Shown in pieces: positions 48,013 through 57,005 of a stretch of DNA of 64,000 nucleotides (positions within the stretch are counted from its first letter, which is position 1; every line of letters begins with the position of its first letter). The DNA is taken from positions 957,796-1,021,795 of the forward strand of contig BPIC01000001.1 of the NCBI GenBank assembly GCA_026003895.1, in the 5' to 3' direction. The translations under genes were made by a program, and so were the position numbers. The notes under the pieces are model-generated. The model worked only from the letters and a program-made list of their open reading frames with translations. It made no database searches and was not told the DNA's origin. The DNA comes from Dehalococcoidia bacterium. Its GTDB lineage: Bacteria > Chloroflexota > Dehalococcoidia > SpSt-223.

Positions 48013-48799
48013 ATGACGATTCGGAAAGGCTACGTCGACACCTCTCACGGGCAGGTGCACTACCGGACAGCCGGTCAGGGCGATCCAGTCGTCCTGCTCC
48101 ACATGTCGCCAGCTTCATCAGCGATGTGGGAGCCCATCCTGCCGAGGTTGGCGGGCCGCGGCTATCGTGCCGTGGCGATCGACACCCCCGGCTATGGTGA
48201 CTCATTTCGACCTGCGGCGCCGCCTTCGCTCACTGAGTATGCCGCCGCTGTCTTGGAAGCGGTCGATGGGCTGGGGATCAATCAATTTTTCATCTTCGGG
48301 CACCACACCGGCGGGATGATCGGTGCGGCGCTCGCCGCCACGCACCCAGAGCGCGTCCTCAAGCTCGCGACTTGGGGCTGGACGCTGATGGACGAGAACC
48401 GGAAGGCCGGGCTGGTGGCAATGCCGCTCGCAGAGTATGACGACGAGGGGACGCAGGTCGTCAATCGGTGGAAGGCGCGAGTCGCGTTGCTGGGCGAGCA
48501 CTGGACGCCTGAGCTTGGGATCCGCGCCATGATTGACACGCTCAAGGCGGGACGCGAGCTACCCTATGGCTTCTGGGCGGTCGGCAGGGCAGATCACCTC
48601 GCGTTGGCGCGGTCGGTGCCGGTGCCGGTGCTCGTCATGTGTGGCGAGCGTGACGGGATCTTCGACGAGAGCCGACAAGCCGTTCATCTCATGCCGAACG
48701 GTCGGTTTCACCAAGTCCCAGACGGCAGTATCGCCGCGCCGGACGAATCCCCCGACGAGCTGGTCGAGATTGTCGATCGCTTTTTTCCGCGAACCCTAG
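48013..48799 (+). CDS. Alpha/beta hydrolase-fold protein with GHHTGG elbow
   Basis: About 262 residues of alpha/beta-hydrolase fold. HGQVHYRTAGQGDPVVLLHM and MWEPILPRLAGRGYRAVAID are typical of the fold. The elbow reads FIFGHHTGGMIGAALAA: where relatives have the GxSxG nucleophile serine, there is a His. A later GERDGIF supplies the acid. The loss may mean that it works by another mechanism or binds without reacting. The frame runs on for another 200 codons of non-protein-like sequence beyond residue 257. A one-base shift in the T6 run at 48781-48786 would end the protein at FFREP with a stop at 48797-48799. Confidence 0.7.
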
Positions 48800-50232
48800 C
48801 TGACGGGCAGCCTTCTTCTGCGCGGTCTCAAGGAGGAGATGCAGGCCGTCGGGGAGATTTTCGACGGCGGCGTCCGGGGATCTCCCGGACGTGCTCGCTC
48901 CTCCATCGCTTCTTCTCTCCGGTGAGGCGCTCGATGGGTTTGCTTTCCCCCCGCAGGCTTGCTCGACTTTCCAGCGCATACCCTCGCGCGATTTCGCTCC
49001 TCGGTTCCGGCGACGAAGGCCGGAGGCTTGCCATCGACGTGCTCCTCGTCAGCGCGTTGGTCCGGAATGTCGTCGGCGCGTCGGGGCCCGCCCCTACCTG
49101 CCGGGTTCGGCGGTGCCAACGTCGTCACCAGCTCCATCGTGAACCTCGCGATGGGCCCAGATCGGGCTGCCGACCATCACCTCGGCGCGGCGCGGCGAGC
49201 CGCCGAGGCATTTCTCCTTCCCAGAACGCCGCCGGGCGCCCAGTTCACCGGCCGCCCGGTTGCCTTTCATCGCTTCGAGCACCTTCGAGGGCCCGCCCTG
49301 TCTCCCGATCGGCCGACGGCCTACGCGGCGACGCCCGCCTTGGCGGATCAACCGTTTGGCGGAGTGGTCTGGAATGTGCCGGACTGCGACTCGATTTCAT
49401 TCACGTCCGAGGATTCTCGGCGGCGACCGCGCCACACGAACCGGCGGTGCGGTCACCCGGATTGTGCGGCTAGTTCCTCCGGCTTTCGTCGTGGGTTGGT
49501 GATCCCGCTCGACGTATCAAGGAGTCGGAGGCGCCGGCGCGGCCCTCCGCCGAAGACCGGCTCGTTAGCGACGAGGCGGCGACCGCCGCAGCAGCGCTCG
49601 AATCACTCTACGATGGGCGGAGCGACCGCTGGTGGTGGAGCGTCCTCGCGACGTAACGGCCCCGGGCCGTGGCTTCGCCGGTGGCCCTTGTGGTTGGGGA
49701 GCGTCCTCGCGACGTGGCGGCCCGGCTGCCAGCGCGGTTCGCCGGTACGAGTTCGTCGGGGGTGGACGATGCCGCCTGCCAACGGCCAAGCCCGCCCCGG
49801 CGCCTCGTCGGCACCGCCGCGCTTGCGGCGTTCGAGATCGTGCTGGCTGGGAGTGATGTTTCTCGCACGTTGGCGACCCGTCGAGGGACTCGTAACCGCT
49901 CAGTAGGTTGGCATTCCCTTTCTGGTCAACGCTGGGGCTTGGATCGGTCTGCTGCAGCTGCATGGCGAGGTCGTTGTCGGGCCGTGCTTTCCCTCCCGGA
50001 TGCAGTAGATTCGTGGCGCCGTCGAAGCGGCGCTCGTCGGTGCCTCATGGCGGGATGCGCACGCTGGTCGAGCTGACCTCGCCGAACGGCGAGCTGCGGT
50101 CGAGGCGCGATGGGCCGAGGGAGCGGCAATCGTGGCTGATCTGGACGCCGCGATGGAAGCTGAACAACTGGAGGTACGCCCGCCCGTTCGCCGGAACGCG
50201 GTGATGAAAAAACCCGCCGAAGCGGGGTGGGG
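48800..50232. other. 1.4-kb region without a recognisable gene
   Basis: The largest empty stretch of the window. Several long frames exist on both strands, but all are Arg/Pro/Ala-rich without motifs, as expected for shadow frames in GC-rich DNA. No tRNA, no transposase and no inverted terminal repeats were seen. It contains an 18-base direct repeat, listed separately. Because it lies in the part of the window with many frameshifts, a damaged gene could be hidden here. No function is offered. Confidence 0.4.
49637..49715. repeat. Pair of 18-base direct repeats
   Basis: GGAGCGTCCTCGCGACGT occurs at 49637-49654 and again at 49698-49715, with 61 bases between starts. The bases just after the first (AACGGCCC) and second (GGCGGCCC) copies are also alike. 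The spacing and low copy number do not fit CRISPR. They could be left from a short duplication. Confidence 0.55.
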
Positions 50233-50308
50233 TCGGGATGCCCAGATTTGAACTGGGGGCCTCTGCGTCCCGAACGCAGCGCTCTACGCCTGGCTGAGCT
50301 ACATCCCG
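50233..50308 (-). tRNA. tRNA-Pro (anticodon CGG)
   Basis: On the minus strand a 76-base cloverleaf folds cleanly. The acceptor is CGGGATG paired with CATCCCG and discriminator A. The D arm is GCTC/GAGC. The anticodon stem is CTGCG/CGCAG around loop TTCGGGA, giving anticodon CGG. The T arm is CCCAG/CTGGG with TTCAAAT. The 3-prime CCA is not encoded exactly; the bases after the discriminator read CCCCA. Confidence 0.95.
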
Positions 50309-50705
50309 GGATCGGCGAGCGGGGCGCGGGGCAAGTATAGCCGAACCCCTGTTCCATCGCCAAGGCGCGATGCCGCGGCCTTCGCGTTCGAGGTCATGCC
50401 GGGCCTACGGCGAATTCGGCGACGGGAACCCCGCGCGAGCGGTGCGTATCTCGGTGAGGTTGAGCTCCCGTCGCGGAGGGTACACGTGCTCCGGTCGAGC
50501 GTGGGGCGGACCGGCCAAGCCGTTTCGAAAACCTCTGTGCTCACACCGCGCCAAAACGAGCACCCCGGTGGTTGCGAACGAGGCACGATTCGGCTCGGTC
50601 AGTCTCAGCCCCCCTGCGCCGGCGTACCCTGACGAGCAAGGTGCCCGGTCCGCCACGGAGCCGCGAGTCGCTGCTGTGCAGCGAGGAAGGGACGACTCGC
50701 AGGAC
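50309..50705. other. Gap between tRNA and flotillin gene
   Basis: This 397-base stretch has no gene I can support. It should include the tRNA promoter, read from the right. A minus-strand frame around 50405-50656 looks like a shadow (Arg/Pro-rich). No terminator hairpin stood out. Confidence 0.35.
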
Positions 50706-52191
50706 CTACTCTGCCTTTCCGTCCGTCCGGGCGCCGTTCGGCGAACCGGCGGGGGCGCTGTCCCGCAGTTGGGGCAACCGGCTCATCAGGTCGTCGATCT
50801 TCATTCCCGTGAGGGTTTCGACCAGCGCCGGCACTTGGGCGATTCATTTGCGCCATGTCGGCCGTGATCTGATTGATGCCCGCGCCGCGCGTGCCGTTGG
50901 CACCGGTCGAGACGACGGTAATCTTGTCGACCTTCGTCAGTGGCTCGGCAAGCGCCCGTACCACTTCGGGCAGTTCCGAGAGCAGCTTATCGACGATGGC
51001 GGCTTGGTTGTACTCGTGGAACGCGCTCGCCTTCAACGCCATTGCCGCTGCCTCGGCCTCGCCCTTGGCGCGAATGACCTCGGCTTCGGCCAGACCCTGA
51101 GCACGAATGCTCTCGGCCCGGCCCGCCGCCTCGAGCTCGAGGCGGCGCTTCTCCGCTTCGGCCAGCGCTAGGATGCGACCGCGCTCGGCGTCGGCCAGAG
51201 CAAGGACCTTCGCCCGCTCGGCTTCGGCAGCCTTTTGCACCGTGGCGACCAGTTCGCGCTCGCGCCGCTGGATTTCCGCCTCTTGGACCTTCACCAGCTC
51301 CTCGCGTTGGATGCGCTCGATGGCGACCTGTTCGGCAATCACCCGTTGCTTCTGGATGTTCGACTCGATCTCGTAGGCGGCATCGGAGGCGGCCTTGGCG
51401 CGCTGGACGGCGGCTTGGTACTCGGCGCGCTTTGTCTCAAGGTCGCGCTGGGCCTCGGCCTGCACGGCCAACGAGGCCGTCTCCGCGATCACGCGCTGCT
51501 GATCCGCCTGAGCTCGGGCGATCGCCGCTTCGCGCATCGTCTCGGCTTGGCGAATCGCCGTGTCACGCTGCGCTTCCGCGGTCGCGACGTCGGCATCGCG
51601 CTTGATGCGGGCGATGTCTGGTCGCCCCATATTGGCGATGTACTCGTTCTTGTCGTTGATCTCGCGGATGGTGAAGGAGACGACTTCGAGCCCCATCTTG
51701 GCCATGTCCTCGGCGGAGGTCGTCCGGACGCGGTCGGCAATCATCTCGGGCTCTTTCACAATCTGCTCGACGGTCAACTGGCCAACCATTCCGCGGAGAT
51801 GCCCTTCCATCACCAGCCGGATCGCCGCTTCGCGTTCCGCAGGTGGCTTGGTCAGGAACTGCTCAGCGGCGGTGCGGATTGAGGCGGGGTCGGACTTCAC
51901 CTTGATTTGCGTGACGGCTTCCACCCGCACCGCGACGCCCTGCGACGTATACAGATCTTGCGTGGGCGCGACGTCGAAGGACATCAACTCGAGCGAGAGC
52001 TCTTGGGCATTTTGGACGAGGGGCAAGACTACGCGTCCGCCGCCGGTGACGATCTGGGAACCGCCGAGGCCGTAGATGATGAGTGCTCGGTTCGGACCGA
52101 CGACGCGGTAGAGTCGCGCCGCAATCGAGACGAGCACGAAAAACACCACCACCAGAACGACGGCAATGATCGCGATGGAAACCAACTCCAT
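50706..52191 (-). CDS. Flotillin-like SPFH membrane protein, C-terminal frameshift
   Basis: About 495 residues, a scaffold of ordered membrane microdomains. An N-terminal membrane segment spans about 5-27, followed by an SPFH domain (LYRVVGPNRALIIYG onward). Then comes a long Ala/Glu/Arg coiled coil (roughly 215-400) and a C-terminal LLSELPEVVRALAEPLTKVDKITVV segment typical of flotillins. After TADMAQ the frame shifts near 50855; in the corrected frame the end reads VPALVETLTGMKIDDLMSRL and stops at 50706. The uncorrected frame runs 34 codons further into Arg-rich nonsense. It is the last of the pth-nfeD-flotillin set. NfeD is the usual partner. Confidence 0.9.
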
Positions 52192-52202
52192 GACCCCACC
52201 CC

Positions 52203-52793
52203 CTACTTGAAAAACTCGTCGATTGGCTCGACGTAAGCGATCCCCTGCTCGTAGCGGACGATGACGACTTCCGTGCCGCGTGCCGCTGAGCCCGGTATGG
52301 CGAGACGTGCGCCTTCGACGCGCTGCCGGCCGCCCTTTTCGAAGACAATTTCGCCGACGCCGCCCTCGCGGATTGGCGAAGTGACGCGAGCGATCGTCCC
52401 CGGGAGCTGGAAGTCCCGCTCGCGCAGGGCGGGCGTCTGCCCACCGTAGATCACCTTGGCGAGAAACCAAAAGATTGCTCCGCCGGCGAGCAGTCCAGCC
52501 ACGAGCGCGATCAGAAACACGAACGGACCCCAGATCGGTCCGGCGATGCTCAGCACGTAGCCCACGCCACCGAAGAACGTGACGAAGGCCGCCAGCACCT
52601 GAAGGTTGAAGGGGGAAGGGCCATGCCCGACGTGGTGACCGGCATCGGTGTGGAGGTCGACGCCGCTGGCATCGAGGTGGACGCCGTTCCCGGCGAAGGA
52701 ATGACCGCCGAGCACGAATGAGGCGATCGTGAAGAGCAACCCGAACAGGAACGCGCCGAGGTAGACGCCCGCCATGACGTCCGGGATCAGCAT
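52203..52793 (-). CDS. NfeD-like membrane protein
   Basis: A 196-residue protein with three to four hydrophobic segments and a C-terminal OB fold (ALRERDFQLPGTIARVTSPI to TEVVIVRYEQGIAYVEPI), as in the NfeD/YuaF family that acts with flotillin. A His/Asp-rich loop (HLDASGVDLHTDAGHHVGHG) lies between the first two membrane segments and may bind metal. The ATG at 52793 starts MLIPDVMAGVYLGAFL; a more upstream start adds 13 polar residues. It stops 12 bases before flotillin. Gene order nfeD-flotillin is itself strong evidence for both. Confidence 0.85.
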   Translation of the reverse strand: MLIPDVMAGVYLGAFLFGLLFTIASFVLGGHSFAGNGVHLDASGVDLHTDAGHHVGHGPSPFNLQVLAAFVTFFGGVGYVLSIAGPIWGPFVFLIALVAGLLAGGAIFWFLAKVIYGGQTPALRERDFQLPGTIARVTSPIREGGVGEIVFEKGGRQRVEGARLAIPGSAARGTEVVIVRYEQGIAYVEPIDEFFK

Positions 52794-52832
52794 TCGAGGG
52801 TCTCTGGACCGGGAGTGAACTTGCCCCGCCAC

Positions 52833-53432
52833 TTAGGGCGCGACACCGCGTCCCGGCTCGTTGAAGCGGTTCATCGCCGTCTGGACGCCCTCGACGACGG
52901 CTGTCTCGACAGCGGCGACTGCCCGAGCAATCGCACTGTTAATGATAACTCGCTCGTCTGCCGTGAAGTTCCCCAGCACGTGCGCCGTCACCAAGTCGTC
53001 GTCACGCCCTAGTCGCTCCTCGGCAGGTGGCCGGCCGATTCCGATCCGGAGGCGCGGAAAGCGGGTGGTTCCCAAGTGGTGGGCGATCGACTTCAGTCCG
53101 TTGTGTCCGCCCGAACCGCCCTGCTCGCGGATCCGAATCGTCCCGAGCGGAAGGTCAAGATCGTCGCAAATCACGAGGATACGCTCCGGCGCAAGCCGGG
53201 TAAACCGGCGCAGTACGTTGACTGCCTCGCCGGACAGGTTAACGTAGGTTTGGGGTTTCGCAAGCAGGACGCGCTGGCCGGCAATCAGCCCGTCGGCCAC
53301 CTCGGCCTTGCCATGCTTGCGCTGAAAGCGCAGCCCGTGACGCTCGGCTAGAGCCTCGATCACCATGAACCCGACGTTATGTCGTGTTTGGGCGTATTCC
53401 TTGCCAGGATTGCCAAGACCCACGATGAGCAT
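52833..53432 (-). CDS. pth: Peptidyl-tRNA hydrolase
   Basis: A 199-residue cytoplasmic enzyme that releases peptides from peptidyl-tRNA that dropped off the ribosome. The conserved start MLIVGLGNPGKEYAQTRHNV carries the catalytic His in TRHNVGF. The LAKPQTYVNLSGEAV helix, DDLDLPLGTIRIR and GSGGHNGLKSI blocks complete the active site. The frame reaches back to 53495 or 53501 (MSHVF... preceded by GAAGAAGGTCG), which would add 21-23 residues before the usual start. Family length supports the shorter form. It is followed by nfeD on the same strand after 39 bases. Confidence 0.94.
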   Translation of the reverse strand: MLIVGLGNPGKEYAQTRHNVGFMVIEALAERHGLRFQRKHGKAEVADGLIAGQRVLLAKPQTYVNLSGEAVNVLRRFTRLAPERILVICDDLDLPLGTIRIREQGGSGGHNGLKSIAHHLGTTRFPRLRIGIGRPPAEERLGRDDDLVTAHVLGNFTADERVIINSAIARAVAAVETAVVEGVQTAMNRFNEPGRGVAP

Positions 53433-53719
53433 GCAATAGAGGCTCGGCGATTGGGCGGGCGGTTTGGGGCGAAATCGCTCGAAAACGTGGGACATCGGCA
53501 TTGATCGACCTTCTTCGCACAGCGAGCGTCCGCCGATTTTAGCTGCTCGCGCACGATGTGCCGGGCGCTGTCTGGCGGCTCCACTACAGCTCCGAACTAC
53601 CTGGCAAGCACCCCGCCCGAGCGGACGCGGCGGGCCTTCGCTGGGGTCCCCCAGGCGAGGTGCTCGGCGCCGCGAGACAAGAGGGTGGAGCGGCGGGTGA
53701 CTCGCTCGTTCAGGTCGCC

Positions 53720-55195
53720 CTAATAGGCATTTTTGTCGGTGACGACCGAGACGAGCGTCCGCAGCATGATCTTGAAATCGAGCCAGAGGGTCCAGTTCTC
53801 CACGTACCACAAGTCGTAGGCCGTGCGCTCCTCGATCGACGTGTTGCCACGCAGGCCATTCACCTGCGCCCAGCCGGTGATACCGGCCTTTTCTCGGTGG
53901 CGGTCAATGTAGCGTGGCACGCTTTGACTGAACTGCTGGACGAAATGCGGCCGCTCGGGGCGCGGGCCAACGATGCTCATGTCGCCCAAGAGGACGTTGA
54001 TGAACTGCGGTAACTCGTCCAGCGAAAAACGTCGCAGGAACCGACCGAGCGGTGTCCGCCGCGGGTCGTTTTCCTTCGCCCAGACTGGCCCTGTCTCCGC
54101 CTCCGCATCGGGCCGCATCGAGCGAAACTTGATCATCATGAAGGGCTTGCCGTCCAGGCCAACTCGCTCTTGGGCGTAAAAGACTGGGCCGTTCCCTGAG
54201 GTCAGCTTGATCAGCAGCGCTGTCATCAATAAGAACGGTGAGAGCAAAATCAACACCGCCGCGCTGATCACCACATCCACAAAGCGCTTGACGGTCAGAT
54301 TCCAACCACGGAGCTGAACGTCACGCACCGAGACGAGCGGCATTCCCTCGAAATCGCCGATCGACACTTCTGAGGCAATGATCTGGAAGATGTCCGGAAA
54401 CACGCGGATATTGACGTTCTCGCGGTCGCTTCGCCCGACGATGTCGAGGATCTCGCGATGGCTCATCTCTGGGTCGGCGATGATCACTTCGTTCACGCGC
54501 TGCTCGCGGACAACACGAGCCACCTCGTCGGGTGTACCAAGGACCGGCACGCCAGCGACCAAGGTGCCGGGGGCAAGCGTCCGCGAGAGGACGCCGACGG
54601 TCTGGTAGCCGAGTCGGCGCGATCCGACTGCCTTCTGGATCAGGGTTGCCGCGATTTCACCGTCGCCGACGACCAGCAGTCGCTCGGTGCCGAAGCCGCG
54701 GCTGCGCAAAAGCCCGTGCAACCAATATTGGACGAGCCGTTGCGACCAAATCATGGCGATCGCGAGCAGCCAAACGATGGGGAGAATGGCGCGCGAGTAG
54801 TCGAAGTCGCGGTAGGTCAGCACGGAGACGGCGAGAGAGACGAGCAGCGCGATCGAACAGGCGCCGAAGATCTTGTACAGCTCGTCGATGCGGCTCGCGC
54901 TCTTGGTCAGCCGATAGAGCTTCGAGAAGGCGAAAACGACCGGTACCGAAATCGCGAAGATGACCGCGAAGGCGAGATAGGGCTCCCACGGGTGGATGGC
55001 GATGACCGAGATCCAGCCGGATTCAAAGCGAATACGATAGGCGAGGACGACCGCAAGGACTGCTCCGAGCACATCGCCAACGAGGACCAAAAAGGCGAGA
55101 AGGGGTCGGTAGCGAGGGATCGCGGGCCGGCGGGCCGGCTCGACCGGGAACCCGGATCCGGGGTCGGTCGCCGGCGGGGTTGCAAGCACCACCAT
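53720..55195 (-). CDS. Polyprenyl-phosphate sugar-1-phosphate transferase (exopolysaccharide initiation)
   Basis: A 491-residue membrane enzyme of the WbaP/WcaJ family that transfers a sugar phosphate to undecaprenyl phosphate, the first step of exopolysaccharide or O-unit synthesis. Four or five hydrophobic segments lie in the N-terminal half, then a soluble Rossmann-like domain (ERLLVVGDGEIAATLIQKA, GVPVLGTPDEV). The catalytic C-terminal domain has a re-entrant helix at about 290-320, GPVFYAQERVGLDGKPF, RRFSLDELPQFINVLLGDMS, VGPRPERP, and the closing KAGITGWAQVNGLRG. It begins three bases after the glycosyltransferase stop, so the two form a unit. Confidence 0.93.
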   Translation of the reverse strand: MVVLATPPATDPGSGFPVEPARRPAIPRYRPLLAFLVLVGDVLGAVLAVVLAYRIRFESGWISVIAIHPWEPYLAFAVIFAISVPVVFAFSKLYRLTKSASRIDELYKIFGACSIALLVSLAVSVLTYRDFDYSRAILPIVWLLAIAMIWSQRLVQYWLHGLLRSRGFGTERLLVVGDGEIAATLIQKAVGSRRLGYQTVGVLSRTLAPGTLVAGVPVLGTPDEVARVVREQRVNEVIIADPEMSHREILDIVGRSDRENVNIRVFPDIFQIIASEVSIGDFEGMPLVSVRDVQLRGWNLTVKRFVDVVISAAVLILLSPFLLMTALLIKLTSGNGPVFYAQERVGLDGKPFMMIKFRSMRPDAEAETGPVWAKENDPRRTPLGRFLRRFSLDELPQFINVLLGDMSIVGPRPERPHFVQQFSQSVPRYIDRHREKAGITGWAQVNGLRGNTSIEERTAYDLWYVENWTLWLDFKIMLRTLVSVVTDKNAY

Positions 55196-55198
55196 TGC

Positions 55199-56131
55199 CT
55201 ACCCCGTAGGACGAAAACGCCGCGGCGCGAAGCTCTGCGGCAGCGGCGCAAGCGGCGCGACGCGCAACGACACGACCGTCAGCAGCCGAAACCCTTGGAT
55301 CGCCGCGAAAACGAGGTGGTTGACCGCGGGAGGATACCGCCGGGCGTAGTGTTTCCGGTAGAACAGGTCCATCGCTCGATAGAACTCGAGTGTGGTGCGA
55401 GCGCGCCGCTGCCGGCTGCTCTGCCCCTTGTAGTGCAACACGGTCACCGCTGGGTTATACCGGATCGACCAGCCCCGTTCCTTCAAGCGGAACGCCCAAT
55501 CGAGATCCTCACCATACATGAAGAAGGTTTCGTCCAACAGCCCGACTTCCTCGATGGCGGACCCGCGGACGAGCATGAAGGCGCCGACCACCGAGTCGAC
55601 TTCAGTTTCGATGTCGGGGCTGAGATAGGTCAGGTTGTAGCGACCAAATCGGCGGCTGCGGGGAAACAGCTTGCTCAGGCCGACCATTCGATAGAAGGCG
55701 ACCGCTGGGCTGGGGAAGGACCGGCGGCAAGCGTAGTCGAGCGAGCCGTCAGCCAGCAGGAGCTTTGGTCCCGCCGCGCCGACGCGCGGCCGTGCGTCAA
55801 GGTATGTTGTCATCTCGGCGAGCGCGTCTGTCGGCACAACGGTATCCGGGTTCAGGAGCAGGACGTAGCGAGGGCGATCAGCAGCCGGCCGCGCGAGGTA
55901 CTCACGCAGGGCGAGGTTGTTGGCGTAGGCGAACCCACCGTTGTACGGACTCTCGATCAGCCGCGCCTCGGGAAACTCGTCGCGCACCATGGCGGCACTG
56001 CCGTCGGTCGATTGATTATCAACGACCACCACCTCGAAGCTGACGCCCGTCGAGGCGAAGACCGATCGCAAACAGTCACGGAGCAGCCGCTCGACGTTGT
56101 AACTGACGATGACGATGAACAGATCGGCCAT
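55199..56131 (-). CDS. Family 2 glycosyltransferase
   Basis: A 310-residue enzyme with a GT-A fold. FIVIVSYNVERLLRDCLRSV and VVVDNQSTDGSAAMV hold the nucleotide-sugar binding site, VLLLNPDTVV has the DxD-type Asp, and FFMYGEDLDWAFRLKERG contains the family ED motif with catalytic Asp. The resemblance is to rhamnosyl-like transferases. The C-terminal third (LEFYRAMDLFYRKHYARRYP) is helical. The ATG at 56131 gives MADLFIVIVSYN and is preferred to an upstream start. It precedes the sugar transferase, and both probably build one surface polysaccharide. Confidence 0.92.
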   Translation of the reverse strand: MADLFIVIVSYNVERLLRDCLRSVFASTGVSFEVVVVDNQSTDGSAAMVRDEFPEARLIESPYNGGFAYANNLALREYLARPAADRPRYVLLLNPDTVVPTDALAEMTTYLDARPRVGAAGPKLLLADGSLDYACRRSFPSPAVAFYRMVGLSKLFPRSRRFGRYNLTYLSPDIETEVDSVVGAFMLVRGSAIEEVGLLDETFFMYGEDLDWAFRLKERGWSIRYNPAVTVLHYKGQSSRQRRARTTLEFYRAMDLFYRKHYARRYPPAVNHLVFAAIQGFRLLTVVSLRVAPLAPLPQSFAPRRFRPTG

Positions 56132-56215
56132 GCCGGCGGATATTGTAGGTGCGCGATGACGCACGAACAACCAGGTGGGCTGACGCCTGCCGGGGCCGTC
56201 CGGGTTGGGGCAAGG

Positions 56216-56713
56216 TTACCCGACGTTCAATTTCAGCTCGCCCATCGCGACGTGGGGCGGCAAGATTGCGTGCGCCTCGATGCTGATCGGCGTGCCGGAC
56301 GGCACGGCGGACGGGATCGTGATGGTGACGGTGCCGTAGCCATCTTCATAGATTGGCGCGAGGAGCACCAGATCGGTCCAGTAGGCCGAGTTGTCTGGCG
56401 CAAGCGGAAAGCGAACGATCACTGTGGCGAACCCCCCGGTGGGGTTGCCGAGGGAGTCGACGGCGTGGATCGTCAGCGTGCCCGGGGCGCCCGACGGCAA
56501 GCCGCCGTCCGCTGACAGAGTTACGACGAGCGGCGGCACGATCTCCGTAGGTGGAACGTAGAACGTTCCGCTGCCGCCATCGGCGCCGGCCACGATCGGC
56601 GGTGTGGCCGCCGCTGGGTCGCTCACGGGCTCGTCCGCCCATGCGCCAAAGGGCGAGCCACCGATGACCACGACCGCTCCCAGCGCAACCACCTGTCGTA
56701 CGATTCGCATCAT
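56216..56713 (-). CDS. Small secreted Ig-like-domain protein
   Basis: A 165-residue exported protein. A signal peptide covers about the first 26 residues, ending GAWA. A short linker leads to one beta-sandwich domain: VVTLSADGGLPSGAPGTLTI, DSLGNPTGGFATVIVRFPLA, VTITIPSAVPSGTPISIEA, and the ending GELKLNVG. That domain matches the C-terminal domain of the two following secreted proteins. It lacks the GYPISRRF-bearing N-terminal domain. Function unknown; a surface or polysaccharide-binding role is only a guess from neighbours. Confidence 0.75.
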   Translation of the reverse strand: MMRIVRQVVALGAVVVIGGSPFGAWADEPVSDPAAATPPIVAGADGGSGTFYVPPTEIVPPLVVTLSADGGLPSGAPGTLTIHAVDSLGNPTGGFATVIVRFPLAPDNSAYWTDLVLLAPIYEDGYGTVTITIPSAVPSGTPISIEAHAILPPHVAMGELKLNVG

Positions 56714-56956
56714 TCTTCCCCTTCGGCGGCCGCGCCGCCAGCGTTCGTCAGCCGGTCTCTACTCCCGCCTGCAGATGCCGGGCCCGGATTCGGACAGCGC
56801 CACCACCAATTGCCCCCAACCGGGCGGCACGGGTCCACAGCCGGAGCCCGCGGTTGACGCCGTCGCCAAAGCTGCAGGTAAGTTAGCGTATTGCAGGCAG
56901 GTTGGCAAGCACCCTAGCGGCTGCGTGGCTGGAAGCGCCACATCCGGAAAAGCGAA

Positions 56957-56983
56957 ACCCCCTCTCGTGGCCGGAGAGGGGGT
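56957..56983 (-). terminator. Rho-independent terminator of the secreted-protein gene
   Basis: ACCCCCTCTC, loop GTGGCCG, GAGAGGGGGT: a perfect ten-base-pair stem. Read on the minus strand it is followed by TTCGCTTTTCC. It lies 22 bases after the stop of the gene at 57006-58052. Confidence 0.8.
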
Positions 56984-57005
56984 GAAGATACGATGCGGCG
57001 TGAAG

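Noticed and set aside
49637..49715. CRISPR array
   Set aside because: Only two 18-base repeats, no further copies and no cas genes.
48959..49906. A 315-codon frame in the 48.8-50.2 kb gap
   Set aside because: Arg/Pro/Ala-rich with no domain or signal; looks like a chance frame in GC-rich DNA.
54458..56515. A 685-codon plus-strand frame antisense to the glycosyltransferase and sugar transferase
   Set aside because: Low-complexity Arg/Glu/Gly content without domains; the two minus-strand genes have full motifs.
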